Positions 1 to 14,310 of a stretch of DNA of 64,000 nt are shown here, piece by piece. Numbering within the stretch: position 1 is the first letter of the stretch; the number at the start of each line of letters is the position of its first letter. Origin of the DNA: Climacteris rufus (lineage: Eukaryota > Chordata > Aves > Passeriformes > Climacteridae). The stretch lies in the NCBI GenBank assembly GCA_013398175.1, contig VZRZ01003845.1:149900-213899 (forward strand), read 5' to 3'. Below the pieces are notes generated by a model. It was not told the origin of the DNA. It made no database searches and was given only the letters and a program-made list of their open reading frames with translations. The translations under genes were made by a program, and so were the position numbers.

Positions 1-240
1 TTCACGGAGCCTCCTCGCTTCCCGGGCCTGTGGGGACGCGCCTGAGCGCTGCCGCATCCGCGGTGGGGCCTGAGGGGGCCGGCCCGGGGCGGCGGTGTGC
101 GGGAGGGCTGGGCTGGGCCCGGCTCCCTCACGGCGGGCCCGGGGCTTGGCGCTGCCGTCCCCGAGCGCGGCCGTGCTGCCCCTGGGGCTCGTAGGGTCAG
201 CCCGGCCGTACCGCTGTGCGATGCACCGGGGCTGTTCCAG
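1..240. promoter_or_regulatory. SNRPD3: CpG-rich promoter region and likely 5' non-coding exon of SNRPD3
   Basis: The first 240 bases are strongly GC-rich with many CpG dinucleotides, and composition falls to AT-rich intron-like sequence soon after. The SNRPD3 start codon lies in an exon that opens at a splice acceptor (489-490), so at least one non-coding leader exon must lie upstream, and this island is the natural place. The exact transcription start and the donor of exon 1 cannot be fixed: several GT dinucleotides fit equally well. In human the neighbouring gene GUCD1 is divergent from SNRPD3, so the island may be the edge of a bidirectional promoter. That is inference from synteny. Confidence 0.65.
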
Positions 241-514
241 GGCGGTACGATTAGTTCGTTATCTGGTACTTAAAAGTGGATTACCTGGAAGAGACTGGCT
301 GTTGTTATTCCAAGTCATTCTGTGGGCACGTCTCTAGAGAAGTATTACTGATGTATTGTCAAAGCATATGTTGTGTTTGAATAACTGAGACAATTCGTGC
401 TTTACACTAATGCGGAAGATTATGGATTGTAGGTGACGCTTATTCTGCATCTTTCTGTGTAATAACGCCTTTTGTTTTCCTTTGCCTCAGGTGTAGAGCC
501 ACAGCACTGCAGCC

Positions 515-2354
<1,840 letters not shown>

Positions 2355-2424
2355 TTTTGGTCTTGACCGACTTGCTTTTTTTATTAGGGGTATTAACTTG
2401 ACTGTGTGTGCATTGGTTTTGTTT

Positions 2425-2430
2425 AATAAA
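2425..2430 (+). terminator. SNRPD3: SNRPD3 poly(A) signal AATAAA
   Basis: A canonical AATAAA lies 71 nt after the stop codon and is followed by a T/G-rich stretch (tgtctgctctt) that fits the downstream element. This gives a short 3' UTR of about 90-100 nt. Confidence 0.85.
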
Positions 2431-2708
2431 TGTTTCTGACAAAAACTTGTCTGCTCTTACATGACAGGACAATTCTTGGGCACATACACTGTAGGTTGAT
2501 TTCAAACCTAAGTCAGCTCTGTTTGGAAAATAATGGACTTTCTAGGTTTGACCACTTTGTGTGATGCATTGATTCTTGAAAATCATGATGTTTCCTTTTT
2601 CTTGTTTAGTCCTGTTGTCATTTATTCTCTAAAGAATTAGAAGGCATTCTTAATGAAGAATTTCAAGTTTTATATTTTAAGGTCTTATTAGCAGCTGCAT
2701 TTATGGAA

Positions 2709-3430
2709 AATAAAGCAAAAAAGAGGCAGCTTCCTGAGAAGCAGAGCACTGTGCTCTTCTGCTTTATATGGACCTACAATAGATAAAAGGCCATCTTCAG
2801 ATCTGTATATTGAGCTTGTACTCTTGCATTTCTTGTTTTCCTCTTTGGATATGGGAAGAATTTTTCATAAGGAATACACAACTTTGATACCCTGAGTCTA
2901 TATTTGCAGTGAAAAAATCTATTCTCACTTTCTTACCAGCTTTTCCCTCTGCCTGGGAAAAGAAGATAGATTATAAAATAGGCATTTTCTAGGATAATAT
3001 TTGAAATGTTTTGTAAATTTGAAGGGCAGTGCAGGTGTATGGAGAAAGTCTTATACATGATTATCCATTAAACACAACTCAATACAAGTGCTAATGGTTT
3101 GAACAAAACTCACCATCACCTTCATCTTTTGATCTTATCATCTGTACACAGTGTATAGATCAGCTCATCTGCAGGAAGCCAAATGTAGTGGTAACTTCAG
3201 TTTATTTTGCTTAAAGTGTAGTGTTGTTTTTCCTGACTTAAAAGGTTGAAATGTTTAAATGTAACACTTGTGTACCTGATCACGTACTTGCATACGATCA
3301 ATTACCAGTCTGTTCACTACAAAAGAGAGCTGGTCTTGCTTTTCTGCTTGGCTACTGTGAAGACTCTCCCTTGTGTGCAGACAGGAAAGTTGAACTAATG
3401 TATTAACTTGTTGAATTGTGTGTAAATAAA
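2709..3430 (+). terminator. Possible distal SNRPD3 poly(A) signals
   Basis: Two further AATAAA hexamers on the plus strand, at 2709-2714 and 3425-3430, lie downstream of the main signal in AT-rich DNA that reads like a long 3' UTR. The second is followed by a TG-rich stretch. Longer SNRPD3 transcripts are possible, but AATAAA also occurs by chance in AT-rich DNA. Confidence 0.3.
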
Positions 3431-4139
3431 GCTGTATTTGGTCTCACATCACTAGGGAAAACCCTGCTGCATGTTCTTCGGGGTAGTAGTGGTCCTGAAT
3501 ATTTGTATTGGAAACCTCCTTAGGCTGTGTTTAAGAGATACTTGAGCTTAACTATAAAAGCAGTGTGGTGTCATCTTACACCTCCCCTGAGGAACGTGTC
3601 CAAAAGATGACAATTTTCACAAGGCCCTGCTCCAAAAACCGGCGTGTGAGTCATGCTGGTGTAGCAGTAATGCTTTCCTGAAGATGGTATTTCAACTTCA
3701 AATGAGCAATTTGAGGCTTTAATAATGATACTAAACACTCAGGGAGATGTGTCATTCTTTAAATCAGCTGTCACTCTGAAAAGAATTATGAGTGATACTG
3801 GTTGATCAAATAATTTCACTCTCAATCTGTAAAAAGTGAGCAGATGAAACTGCTCTGGTCTGTATGCAGACTGCAACCTTGCTATTCCCTGGTAACACCT
3901 CTTGGTTCTGTTGGCAGTTCTTTTACAAGTGGTCCCAGTTTTACTGTGGAGGGAAGCCATTGTCACAGGATTTCCTCCTCATGACTAAATACACTCCTGG
4001 ATGTCACAACTGTTTTGAGAAAGGCCATTTTAAAATGAAGCTAAAGTCTGGTTTGAGTCTCTACTAAATGCCCACTGAGACTGACATTTTTTAACACACA
4101 GAGCAGAAAATTCTTCCGTTCTGTTGCTGTATCCTGAGC

Positions 4140-4296
4140 TTTATGGTACAGCTGTGCCATGGTCTGAGTTCAGGAAGCCTTTGGACACTGCTCTGAGGCG
4201 TGTGCTGGACTTCTTGGGGTGTCCTGTGCAGGGCCAGGAGTTGGATTCCATGATCCTGCTGGGTCCCTTCCAACTCAGCATATTCCATGATTCTAA
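4140..4296 (+). mobile_element. CR1 LINE 3'-end fragment
   Basis: The stretch matches the 3' untranslated end of avian CR1 retrotransposons as I know it. It has the phrase around gggccaggagttgga, then gatcctgctgggtcccttcc, and ends in the CR1-type tail ttccatgattct at about 4294. CR1 copies are typically 5'-truncated, and this is only the last 150 bp or so. The left boundary is approximate. There is no coding capacity. Confidence 0.8.
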
Positions 4297-5960
4297 TAGA
4301 ACTCTCTGTGGTATCCCACACTTATGCCTGGAATCTCTGGAAATGGTTTGGTAGGTAAGATCAGATATTTCTGTGGACATCCCTGCCTTTGCTTGTTGCT
4401 GGATGCTGGTGTACAGGAGTAGCAGTTATGGCTATTTGAAATAAATGTCTTTTATTTGCAGTCTGTTAACTGGGTTTTGCTGCTTTTAATCCTCAAGCAC
4501 ATGATTGTGTTGCCAATCAAGCTGGAATTCTGTCCAATGGAGTTACACTGTGTTACCAGGCAGGCGTGGAGTGGCCTGAGACACGCTCACTTGTGTGTAA
4601 CTCAAGTGGTATCTGCTGCAAGGCTTTACAGGATGTTTCTTCAGCACTAGAACTGCCTTCCCTTGGAAAGCAAGCACCCAGTAGAAACCTGAGTGTGGTA
4701 ACTACAACAGTTCATTGCCCTGAGTATAAACTGGTGTAGGATGGAGGGTGCCTGTTCTGCTCAAAGGGTGTTATCCTGGCTTATGTACAGTGGGGGACAA
4801 AGGAATTTACCCATACCTTGTTCAGTAACAGGAGAGAAGGGACTACTTGCTGTTTGGGCAAAGAAATCCTTTTACCAGAATTCCTTTGGCTCTGGCTTCT
4901 GTTGGGTCTCCTTGTAACCTGTCAAGGAAACTAATGGTGAACTTCTTACACTGGCACTATTGGGTACTTCCCAGCCCTCAGAGCTCTGCTTCACTCTTCT
5001 GTAAAGCCTCCAGAAAGAACTATTAATATGTGGAAAAGGAAGTAAGCCACAGATGGGGGACTTGACTAGCAGTATTTTTTGGAAGAGATTCAATATTTTG
5101 GCAAGGCTTCAAATCTGGCCCGTTGGCTTTGTGTCTTCCTGTTTCCTCCTGACTATTAAACAGCCAGTTCTGAAGGATTGATAAAGCTTTTACAAGGGGC
5201 AGGGGGGAAGTAGCACCATGTTTTGGCCACAGGCAGCTACTGGAATGTCAAGGCTTTGAAACACCAAGGGGAACCCTAAAGAGCAGGGCGGGTAAATGCT
5301 ATTTAAGCAGATTAAAGCTGCCTGGCAGGAGCAGGTTTGTTGGGGACTTTGCACTAATGGTGACTGGCTCACCTGCTCTGAAGTCCCTGTTCCTCCTTCC
5401 TGTGCAATGCCAGGCTGCTTTTCTCAGGAGCAGTGGATGTGGCATTCATCAGCACTCAGGGCAGGGGAGAACCACGAATTTTGGAGAGAAACAGTAAATC
5501 TGCTCACGAGGTTTGGTGGAACAAACTCTGTATCTGCTTTGGGAAGTTTGAAGTAATATCTCTGATCCATAATGAAGAAGACAGTGGATTTTGCATAAAC
5601 AAAAAGCTTTGCACTATGACTTCAGGTTGAGGTTGAGTGTGGGATGAACTGTTCAGAAAGATACTGTGAATTTAATGTTAAAAATGTTGAAGTTTCACAC
5701 TGGTAGGAATTTAACTTCCGGCCAAGACCAAATTATCACTTAGCAATTTCTGACTAGAGTAACTGGAATGCTAGTTTGTTACAGGCTGCTTTGCAGATCC
5801 TTCCTGTAAAATGTGGTTTGTACTTGCAGTGTGATAAATCAAAATTTCCTTCTCAAAAACGAGGTCTCACCCACTAGATGGCTCTGTCGGGAAGAGAATG
5901 AAGCTCGAGAAACCAGAACCCTCTGGAAGGAAAAGATGCAGGAAATGTGATTTCTGCTAT

Positions 5961-6152
5961 AAAATCCATAAACTCAAGTGCTGTTACAAACTCTAACAAG
6001 ACAGGGTTATCCCAGCTGTTGATTGATNGTAAAATCCATGAACTCAAGTGCTGCTACAAACTCTAGTATGAAAATACTCAGCTTATTTTCTTTTTCACTG
6101 CTCCCAGACTGCTGGCTTCATACAAGGCTGGGTTATCCCAGCTGTTGATTGA
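5961..6152 (+). repeat. Partial tandem duplication around an ambiguous base
   Basis: A block beginning aaaatccata at 5961 and ending ttgattgat at 6027 recurs almost exactly from 6031 to 6152. The second copy carries about 55 extra bases in the middle. The single N at 6028 sits on the junction. The copies differ by few substitutions over the shared parts, so the duplication is recent or is an assembly artefact such as two haplotypes laid end to end. Confidence 0.75.
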
Positions 6153-9100
6153 TGTTGTGTTTTCCTGGTACTTGGCTAATTGGGCATGTAGATTCAGTTC
6201 ACTAACTTAAGCAATCTGTTTCTCTGGGATGGCATACTGAGGAGAGATGCAGCTGTTTTTAACATCTGCACTTATTTGTCACTTTTTTTTTTTTTGGTCA
6301 CAGATTGCAGCATTTCATTCTTTGCCATTGCTTTGTGTGTGAGTATGTAAATCTCTGACTGTTCCATGGTTTCAGGGTTCTCTGTTGCTTCCTGCTTTTG
6401 ACAGAGAGAGACAAGCATGGCCTGAAGCCTTGTCATGAACTTGCCCCTTTGATAACACCTGTGTAGGGGCCTTGGGAGTATTCATGGGACAGAGAATCTG
6501 TACTGCAGCAAACTGCTGTGTGGAGAGGTGCAGGTAGAAATTCACTCAGTCTTCCCAGAGTCAAAACCACACATGTGCTCTGGTGTGAAAACAGGGCATG
6601 ACACCAGAGAAGAGTTAGAGAAAGTATCACTTGGAAAAAATTGCTTTGCACAGAACTGTAGGACCTTTCCTCAATGACCAGGTGCTTTCTTGTCATATAT
6701 GTGCAGTCTTCTCTCCAGGTGTGTATAACTTATGTTTGATCCTAAAGTTGTACTTTTCTTTAGTTCATTTTTCATACTCTTCAGAAAACCTGTTATAGGA
6801 GGGCAGAATGGAGTGGAAAATATGAATTTCTGGTGCTGATGATCACGATAACTGTCCAATCTGTATCTCATTGCTACCTGAGCTTTACAGTGAGCTTTCA
6901 TATAAAATACAAGCGGCCTATTTCCTCTGTTTCCATCCTGACAAGCAAAAATGTACATCTGAACTTGCACCTTACTGCAGCCAAGCAGATTTCAGACAGT
7001 AAGAGCTGGTCTTCCTCCTCTCACATTAGATAAAACTTTATGGAACCCTCCTGCCTTCCGTGTTTCTTTGGAAGGAAATATGGATATACCACTTTGAAAG
7101 CACGGTCTGGAATAGCCTTGAAGCAAATGCTGAGGGGTCAGTGTGTGGCAGATCACTCTGCAAGTGAAGGGTGCTGTTCTCCACCTGCTCACTCCTGCAG
7201 ACAGGAGAGCCACCAGCTGACTGCAGTGTGCTGGCCTGAGGCAGCCAGAGCAGTGCTTGTCTGAAGGTATTTTCCAGGTCAAGCTGTGTTTTGACTGCTC
7301 CAGGTGTCCTGGTGTTGCCTGGACCTGTAAAAAGGGTTCTTGATACAGGCAAGAGTATTTTGGAGGTGATGAATAAGGAAGTGCCACCCTCAGCTGCTCG
7401 TGGTAACTGTTCCTCACAGAGCAGGGTGTGGGATTACTGAACTCATGATGGAGGGTGACATTAGTGTGCAGTGTGAGTAGTAGATTTGGGGTGGGTTTGT
7501 GCCACTTAATTCAGACATTTAATGAGGAAAGTATTTTGGGTTTGTGTGTTGCTTATTCCTAGTAGACAGGCTATTATTCCTGGCACAGGACCAGTCATTG
7601 CATAAGCAAGTATTGTGCAGCCTTCTGCTGCTCAGCAGAGACTATCAGAGTCTATGAAAAGTGGAGATTTTCCAGCATCATTAATTCAGGGGAGAATGCC
7701 GGAGCCCTGGCAAAGAAACAGATTGTATCCAGAAGATGTGTAGTTATGCTGGGAGAAATGAAAAGAATTGCAGAAAAACACTATTATTGTTCTTTTGTTT
7801 GGTGAACTGCTTGCAGTGAGCATTTAATTTGTTCTTCATTTTCCCTTGCCTGGGGACTTGAAATCTGTTGTGTGGTTGGGGGTTTGCCCTAATTTCAGCT
7901 CAGTGGAGAGATGCTGGTACATCTACTCCAGAGCAAACCACTGCTTGTGAGGCAAAACTCTTCACATTTTGTCCCTCAGTGCCTAAAATGTCAATGGGGA
8001 GGGAGTGGGACAGGCCACTCAGCAGGTTTATCAACAGCACTGGGCTGGAGATCCGAGGGGAGGCAATGGGAATGCCTGGATTTGCAGGGATGTCCTTTAG
8101 CATGTTCATGCCTCCATGCTGGAAAGAGCCCAACTGTTTTTCTTTACAAACTTTGGTCCTAATCAGGAACAGGGTGTAAAGTTACAGGGTGTAAAGACAT
8201 TGTGACCTCGCATTTCACAAAGGGAGAGGGAGACTGAGCCATGAAGAGGTTCAGACCAGGAACTGAAGACATTTGGGCCCACAACTCCTGCTGAAAGCAA
8301 TGAGCTAGGTACCTAACTACTTTCCAATACTTATCCTTAAATGACTGGCCTAACAGTGTCCCTGGAGCTGAGGGACAAAGTCTCCAGAGGCCCAGAGAGT
8401 GCTCAGAGTGCTGGACCATCCCAGCAGTGATGGTCTCTGAGTGTTGCCTTCTGCATCAGTTCCTCTTGGACAGTAAGCTGCTTCACAGGGACTTGTTGGA
8501 GTTGATAGTTCTTTGGATAGTCAGGCTGCTTTGCTGGCAGTCCCTCAGTGGCATCTGGAAAAGTGCAGTTTTGATGTTTCTGCTACAGCTGCTTTGTACC
8601 CTCTTTTCTGATTTCTCTGCTCTAGTGCAACAAACATCAATCCTTGATAGACAAGTCCAGTGAGGACTGCTGTGCTACTTTGATTTATTATCATCTTCCT
8701 TCCTTAATTCCCCCCCTTAATTTCATTCTTAAAAGACATGGACTGACATTCCCTTCTGGAGAATAAGTGAATGTTACCTGTAAGTTTATAGCAGCTGCAG
8801 GTGTGATCCTGGTGTGGAATCCTGTGCAATCCTGGCAAACATATTTACTCACTATAGGTAAAACTGAAAAATGGCTTTATGCAGAAGTGCTTTCAGGGAA
8901 AGGCATTAAACTGAATCTGGAGAAGAAGTAAAGTCTCTGCTTCTGTTCTGGAGGTTTACAGGCAAGTTGCTTGACAGGACAGTTGTTCTACTTTTCTTGC
9001 AAGGATATGGGGAAGACAAATTACTGATCAAATTTTCTTGGTTTCTGTCATAAGAATACCTTGCATATCACTCTGCCCAGGTGCAACTGAAGGTGATGAT

Positions 9101-12100
9101 TAGAGAACTAGGCTTATTTATACAATTCCCCTTTCAGGAGACTTGTTTCTGTTTTCAGGATAGATTCCTCTGCAACTCTCCACCCCACCTGGCAGAGGAG
9201 AACAGACTTCTGCAGCACAAATGTGCACTGGCTTTGTATTCCAATTTCAAATTTATTGAGTGCAATTTACATCTATAAATACCAATATATATGTTGTCTG
9301 TACATAGGAACTGTCAAGATTGTTGCATTTGGGCTTTTTGGGGAGAGGGGTGAGTTTTTTGGGAGGTTGGCAGTCCCCCATTAGAGACACAAGTCAGGCC
9401 ATCACTTACAAGCCCACAGCCTCAGAGAGGTTTTGGAGCACTGCAGCTGATGGCCCTCAGCAGACATGCTGTGAAACTGAGATTGTGATAATGCACAGAC
9501 CCATGTGGTGGCATTTTGGAATGCTTATTGATATCTTTACACTCCTAAAATCTTGAGTAAATTGTAGGGTGAATAGGGGTTTTTTTCCCCTGACACAATA
9601 CCCAGCTGAGAAACAGAACTGGCATGTGGAGATTTTTACTTTTCTCTAACAAAAAGGTGTAGCTGTTGCTTCATGATCATGAGCTCCTTTCTGTCTCATG
9701 TCTCTGAAAGCTCCACAACAAGCCTTGTTTTGCAAAGCTCAGCCATAAGTCAATGTCGTTCCCCTTTGAAGAACACTGTATCAAAGGGCACATCAGATGC
9801 ATCCTCAGAACCAGACAGGAGTGTGTCATTTGCCTGCAATCTTGTTCACTCTTGCTTTTGAGGGCAGTTTGGATACAACAGCAGCAGTAGAGTGCTGTGG
9901 TTTGGGAAAAGAAGGAGTGGCTGCACACCAAATGTTGCTTCTTCCTTTTCTCTTGGTATTTGTTAGCATCGGCTGTCTTTGTTTTGGCTTTTCACTACAA
10001 TCTTTTTGTTTTTTCAGTTAATGATCCAAATTTGACATGGAGAAAGTGGATGAAGCTCTAGGGAACTCATTAGAGGTTTTTCATGTCGGAATTTGACTCC
10101 AAATACATGAAGTGTAATCTTAAACCTAGGCAGAGCTTTATACCATGGGACATGCTGAAGCCTCTGGCTGGAGGCTGTTGGGAGGGTCCCTGCAGGAACC
10201 CTCACTTGGCCTCTGCAGCCTCATTTGAGCCTTGCTTTTACTGCCCTGCAGCCCCTGGGTGAGCTGGGCACCTTAATAAGAGTCTGGGGTGTATCTTGCT
10301 GTCTTGCTTGTTCACCCAGCTCTGGGGCAGCTGGCCCTGTGCTAGCAGGAGCTTTGGGGGCTGCCAGTGACACTCTAAACCACTGGGATTCACTGGGAAC
10401 CACTGAGGGATGAGCCAGTCCAGGGCTGAGACCCCAGCCAGGGGACCTGGACACCCTCTGGACTGTTGTCTCTGACTGTCTGGTTACACATCAAACCTGC
10501 TCCTGTGGTGCCCTCCATTTTGCTCTCTTTCAATTGTAGTTTCTGAAAAACTAGAACTCCAAAGAACTGTTGGTAAAATGAGCAGTTTGGTTCTGACTTG
10601 TTCAGTTTTTCAGTTGCAGCAGAGTTCAGACAAAGGTGCACATGTCAAACTGTTGGCTCTGCAAACCAAAAGATTTCAGGGGATCAAGAACAAAGCTCCG
10701 CTCAGAAGTCTGACATGGAGACCCAAAGGCAGCTGCTGCTGCTAGTCTGGGAAAGGGCCTTTTTCCCATTTTCTGTGCCATGTTCGTGCTTGTTGAGACC
10801 CCATGTGTTTCAGGGGAGGCACACAGGTTGAATAAGAGCCATGTAATTTTTGATAGCTTTCCAAATGCCTCCTGTCATTGTGTCCAACGTGGGGCAGATT
10901 GACACAAAAATGGACTGGGAGGAATAACCCTCCCAGCAGCAGAGGAACTGGCTGCTCAGCTTGTAGGGAAGTATCTCTGCTCCACCTTTGTGACACACCC
11001 TGCATGCAAGCAGAATGAACCTGATGCTGTAGAAGGAAATGTCAGTGCTTTTGTGGTCCACTTGCTTTTGAGGCCAGTTTAGATGCAGCAGAGGGAGTGC
11101 TGGGCTATGGGAAAATGAGTAAATGGAAGAAAAGCTGAACTTCTTCTGATCTCTTCTGCTCAGAAAGCGTTCCTGTGTGGTTATTGTGTTTTGTAGCTAT
11201 TCTGGTTTTGAATTGGCATCGCTGAACTGGAATACTGTCAAATCTGAGAGAACTGCAGAGGTTCACAGTTGAGTGCTTGGTTTCAAGATGCAGTTGTGGC
11301 CTTCTGGAGTGCTGGCCTCAGCTACCAGTGCTCCAGCCTGGTTTTTTTGTGAACTGCCTCTTGGCAGCCTTAAAGCAGCTATTGCATCTATTTCAAGAGC
11401 ACCTGTTTAATGGCAGTAAACTGCAAAGCAGGTTCTCTTGTCCACAGATGGTCCCCAGCTGCAGGGCACTGGGGTGGCTGGGCTTCCTGCCAGCTGCCCT
11501 GGGAGGCTGCTCACCTGCACCACCAGGGACTGCCTGCTCAGGGTTTGTGTTGAAGCATTTTGCCTCTTCAAAGCTGTGAATCACCTCATCTGGTAGGGAG
11601 CGGGGCAATCTCTAAAGGCAATGTTTAATCTTCTCTTGTTTGTTTTCTTAAGATGAAACAATTTATATTTTTGACATCTTTGTCAGCAGCTGTCCACTAA
11701 GGAGCTTGTCAGCCTGCCCCCAACAGTGCAAACTCCTTTATCTTCCTAGTGCTTGTGATGAGAAATGAATTATAAGTTGAAAAAAGAGCCTTGGCAGTGC
11801 AGAAGAGAAGCGCCTTGACAGGTTTTGAAGTGTGTGAAATAAAAAATAGATCAGACAAGCCTGTGCTTCCAGCTGCTTCTCGCATCCTTACCTCAACAAA
11901 ATGATTACCACTTATTTAGATAGACTCACTGGAATGAGGGAGGCTTGTGGTGAGCTCAGTGCACAGCATATTGCTAGCTGGAGCGTGCCAAGATGCTTAC
12001 TTGGGTTTTGTGGTCAGAGAGGTAAAATACAGGATGGAAGAACGAGGAAGGTGTTGTCCAGTTAGGCAGGGAGGGAACAAGTACTTTCCTGTTGGAGTAA

Positions 12101-13734
12101 CTGAAAGCTTCTTCCCTCTGCTGTCTGGCAGGAGTGGCCTCATTACTGTGCTGCTGCTCGTGGTGCCCACCCGTGTGCAGCTCCTGTGGCTGGGCTTTGC
12201 AGGCTGCTGCTGCCTGAGCCCTGCAGAGCCCCAGCTCGCACTGCTCAGCAGCATCTTCAGGGGAGATCTTTGCTCCTGGTGACCCCTCCTTCCAGCACAG
12301 AGCTGTTCAAAGGTGTGCTTCAGTGTCTTGCTCCTCGCCTGGTGAGGTCAGGCTGGGGAAGGGGCTGTGGTATCACTGTGCAGCTGCAGCTTCAGCTTCC
12401 TCCCTGCCACCTGGTATAGGTCCCCTGCCAGTTTGAGCATCTGCAGCCTGCATGGAGAGGGAGGCTGGGAAACTGAAAACGATGGAGAGAGCCCGTGGTC
12501 TCAGACTCCATCCTGAGGGGTGTGTGCTGCTCTAAGTACCTGAGGTTGCAGCCCTGCACCAGCAAGTACCTCCTGAGGAGAGTATTCAGTATTCAGTTCT
12601 GCTGTGCTACCTGGCAGGAGACAGGCTCACTGCAGGGCAGGTCTCCCCTGATTTAGGAGCATAACTAAGCTGGTCCCTCTGGGTATCCGTGAGGAGACTT
12701 GAATTAGCAGCTCATCCCTTTAATCCCCTTTGAAAGCCCTGAGCTTTCTCATTCAGTGCAAGGAAAGGTTCATTTGGGTTGTGTTATTCTCTCTGGTTTG
12801 TGAACTCAGCTTTTATGAAAATTGCAGATTTGGGGCTTCCAGGCCTGCTCCTTGAGCATGCACCTCATCTGTAGGGGGGCACTGGAGCACTTCTCAGCTC
12901 TGGAGCTGGATACACTGTGCTCCCCAGAGTCCCTCACCTGTCCATGTGGTCAGGAGCTGGCAGGGAGCAGCTGGGTGTGCTGGGACTGTTTCTCCACAGC
13001 TAACTTGCAGCCCGTCAGAGTTCATCCAGCAGTGGCAGGACCTCATAATTTGCATTTGCATGTATTTATGCACAACCAGTTCTCCATGGGGAGGTTTCTG
13101 TGACAAAGCAACTAAGTGCATATAGAGGAATAAACATGGATGCTACAGCTGCTCAGCTGAAGCAGTCTGTTTCCTGCTTTGTCTCCAGCTCCTGGGGTTG
13201 CCAGCTGGCAGGTGGCATTGCACAGAATTCCCCTGCAAGGGGCTGAATGTCTCATCCCTGTCCTGCTGGGTAGCAGAGCTCAGGCTGAAAGCACAGCTTT
13301 GAGCAGGGCTGGAAACAGGCTGGGGCTGGGCCAGGGGCTCTGCAGGGAAGAGCTGTGTCAGGGTTGCACTGCACACTGGGGGTCTTGCCTCATTTTGGGG
13401 AGGTGTCACTGTTATGGAAAAGCTGTGAAGATGCCTTGTTATGCAGAGCCCTGGGGAGACAGTGCTCAGAGCCAAAGACCAAATGCTCAGCAGCCCTGCT
13501 CCCTCTTTCTAGATATGCACTGGCTCACCAGGCAGCTCCAAGCCTTCATTTAAATGCTTCATGCCCGAGTTTTCTTCTTGGCACAGAGCAGAGTGCTGCT
13601 CTGCTTAGACTGTAAGAGTTTAAGCAGATCTTGCTGACATTTGAAATGCTTTTCATTTTTGCTGAAAGGTATTTTGGAAGGAAAAGAAGGAAAAATTAAT
13701 ACCATCTCTTCTACAGCAGGAAAGGAAACCAAAG

Positions 13735-14310
13735 GCTGAGCCTGGAGAGTGGTGCTAAATGGAGCTACAAGCAGCTGGGGCTGGTCACTAGTGGGGTTCC
13801 CCAGGGCTCAGTATTGGGGCCAGTCCTGTTTAATGTCTTTATCGATTATCTGGACAAGGGGATCGAAGGCATCCTCAATAAGCTTACAGATGACACAAGG
13901 TTGGGTGGAAATGTTGATCTGCTGGAGGGAAGGAAGGCTCTGCAGAGGGATCTGGACAGGCTGCATCCATGGGCTGAGGCCAACTGTGTGAGGTTCAACA
14001 AGGCCAAGTGCTGGGTCCTGCACCTGGGTCACAACAACCCCAAGCAGTGCTCCAGCTGGAAAGCTGCTCAGTGGGAAAGGCCAGTGGCATCCTGGCTTGG
14101 ATCAGCAATAGTGTGGCCAACAGGACTGGGCTGTCAAGCATTGGAACAGGCTGCCCAGGGCAGTGGTTGAGTCACCATCCCTGGAAGTGTGTAAAAGAGG
14201 TGGCACTCAGGGACATGGTGTAGTGGTGGGCTTGGCAGTGCTGGGTTAATGGTTGGGCTCAATGGCCACAAAGGTCTTTTCCAACAGAAACGATTCTATG
14301 ATTCTTTCAG
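13735..14310 (+). mobile_element. CR1 LINE fragment: end of reverse transcriptase plus 3' UTR
   Basis: Translation from 13796 gives the C-terminal part of the CR1 reverse transcriptase, starting with GVPQGSVLGPVLFNVF, then the metal-binding box, then LGGNVDLLEGRKALQRDLDR. The catalytic box reads LTDD instead of the expected F/YADD. After about 14050 the usual remainder of the domain is missing and the sequence jumps to CR1 3' UTR (aacaggctgcccagggcagt). It ends with the CR1 tail cgattctatgattct near 14306. The element is 5'-truncated, internally deleted and inactive; frame is kept for 118 codons only by chance. Confidence 0.93.

Noticed and set aside
95..337. 80-codon frame in the SNRPD3 promoter island
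   Set aside because: The Arg/Ala/Gly-rich translation of CpG DNA lies before the real start codon at 515.
13814..14170. 118-codon frame as a host gene
   Set aside because: Its sequence is the CR1 reverse transcriptase end; it is a transposon remnant.
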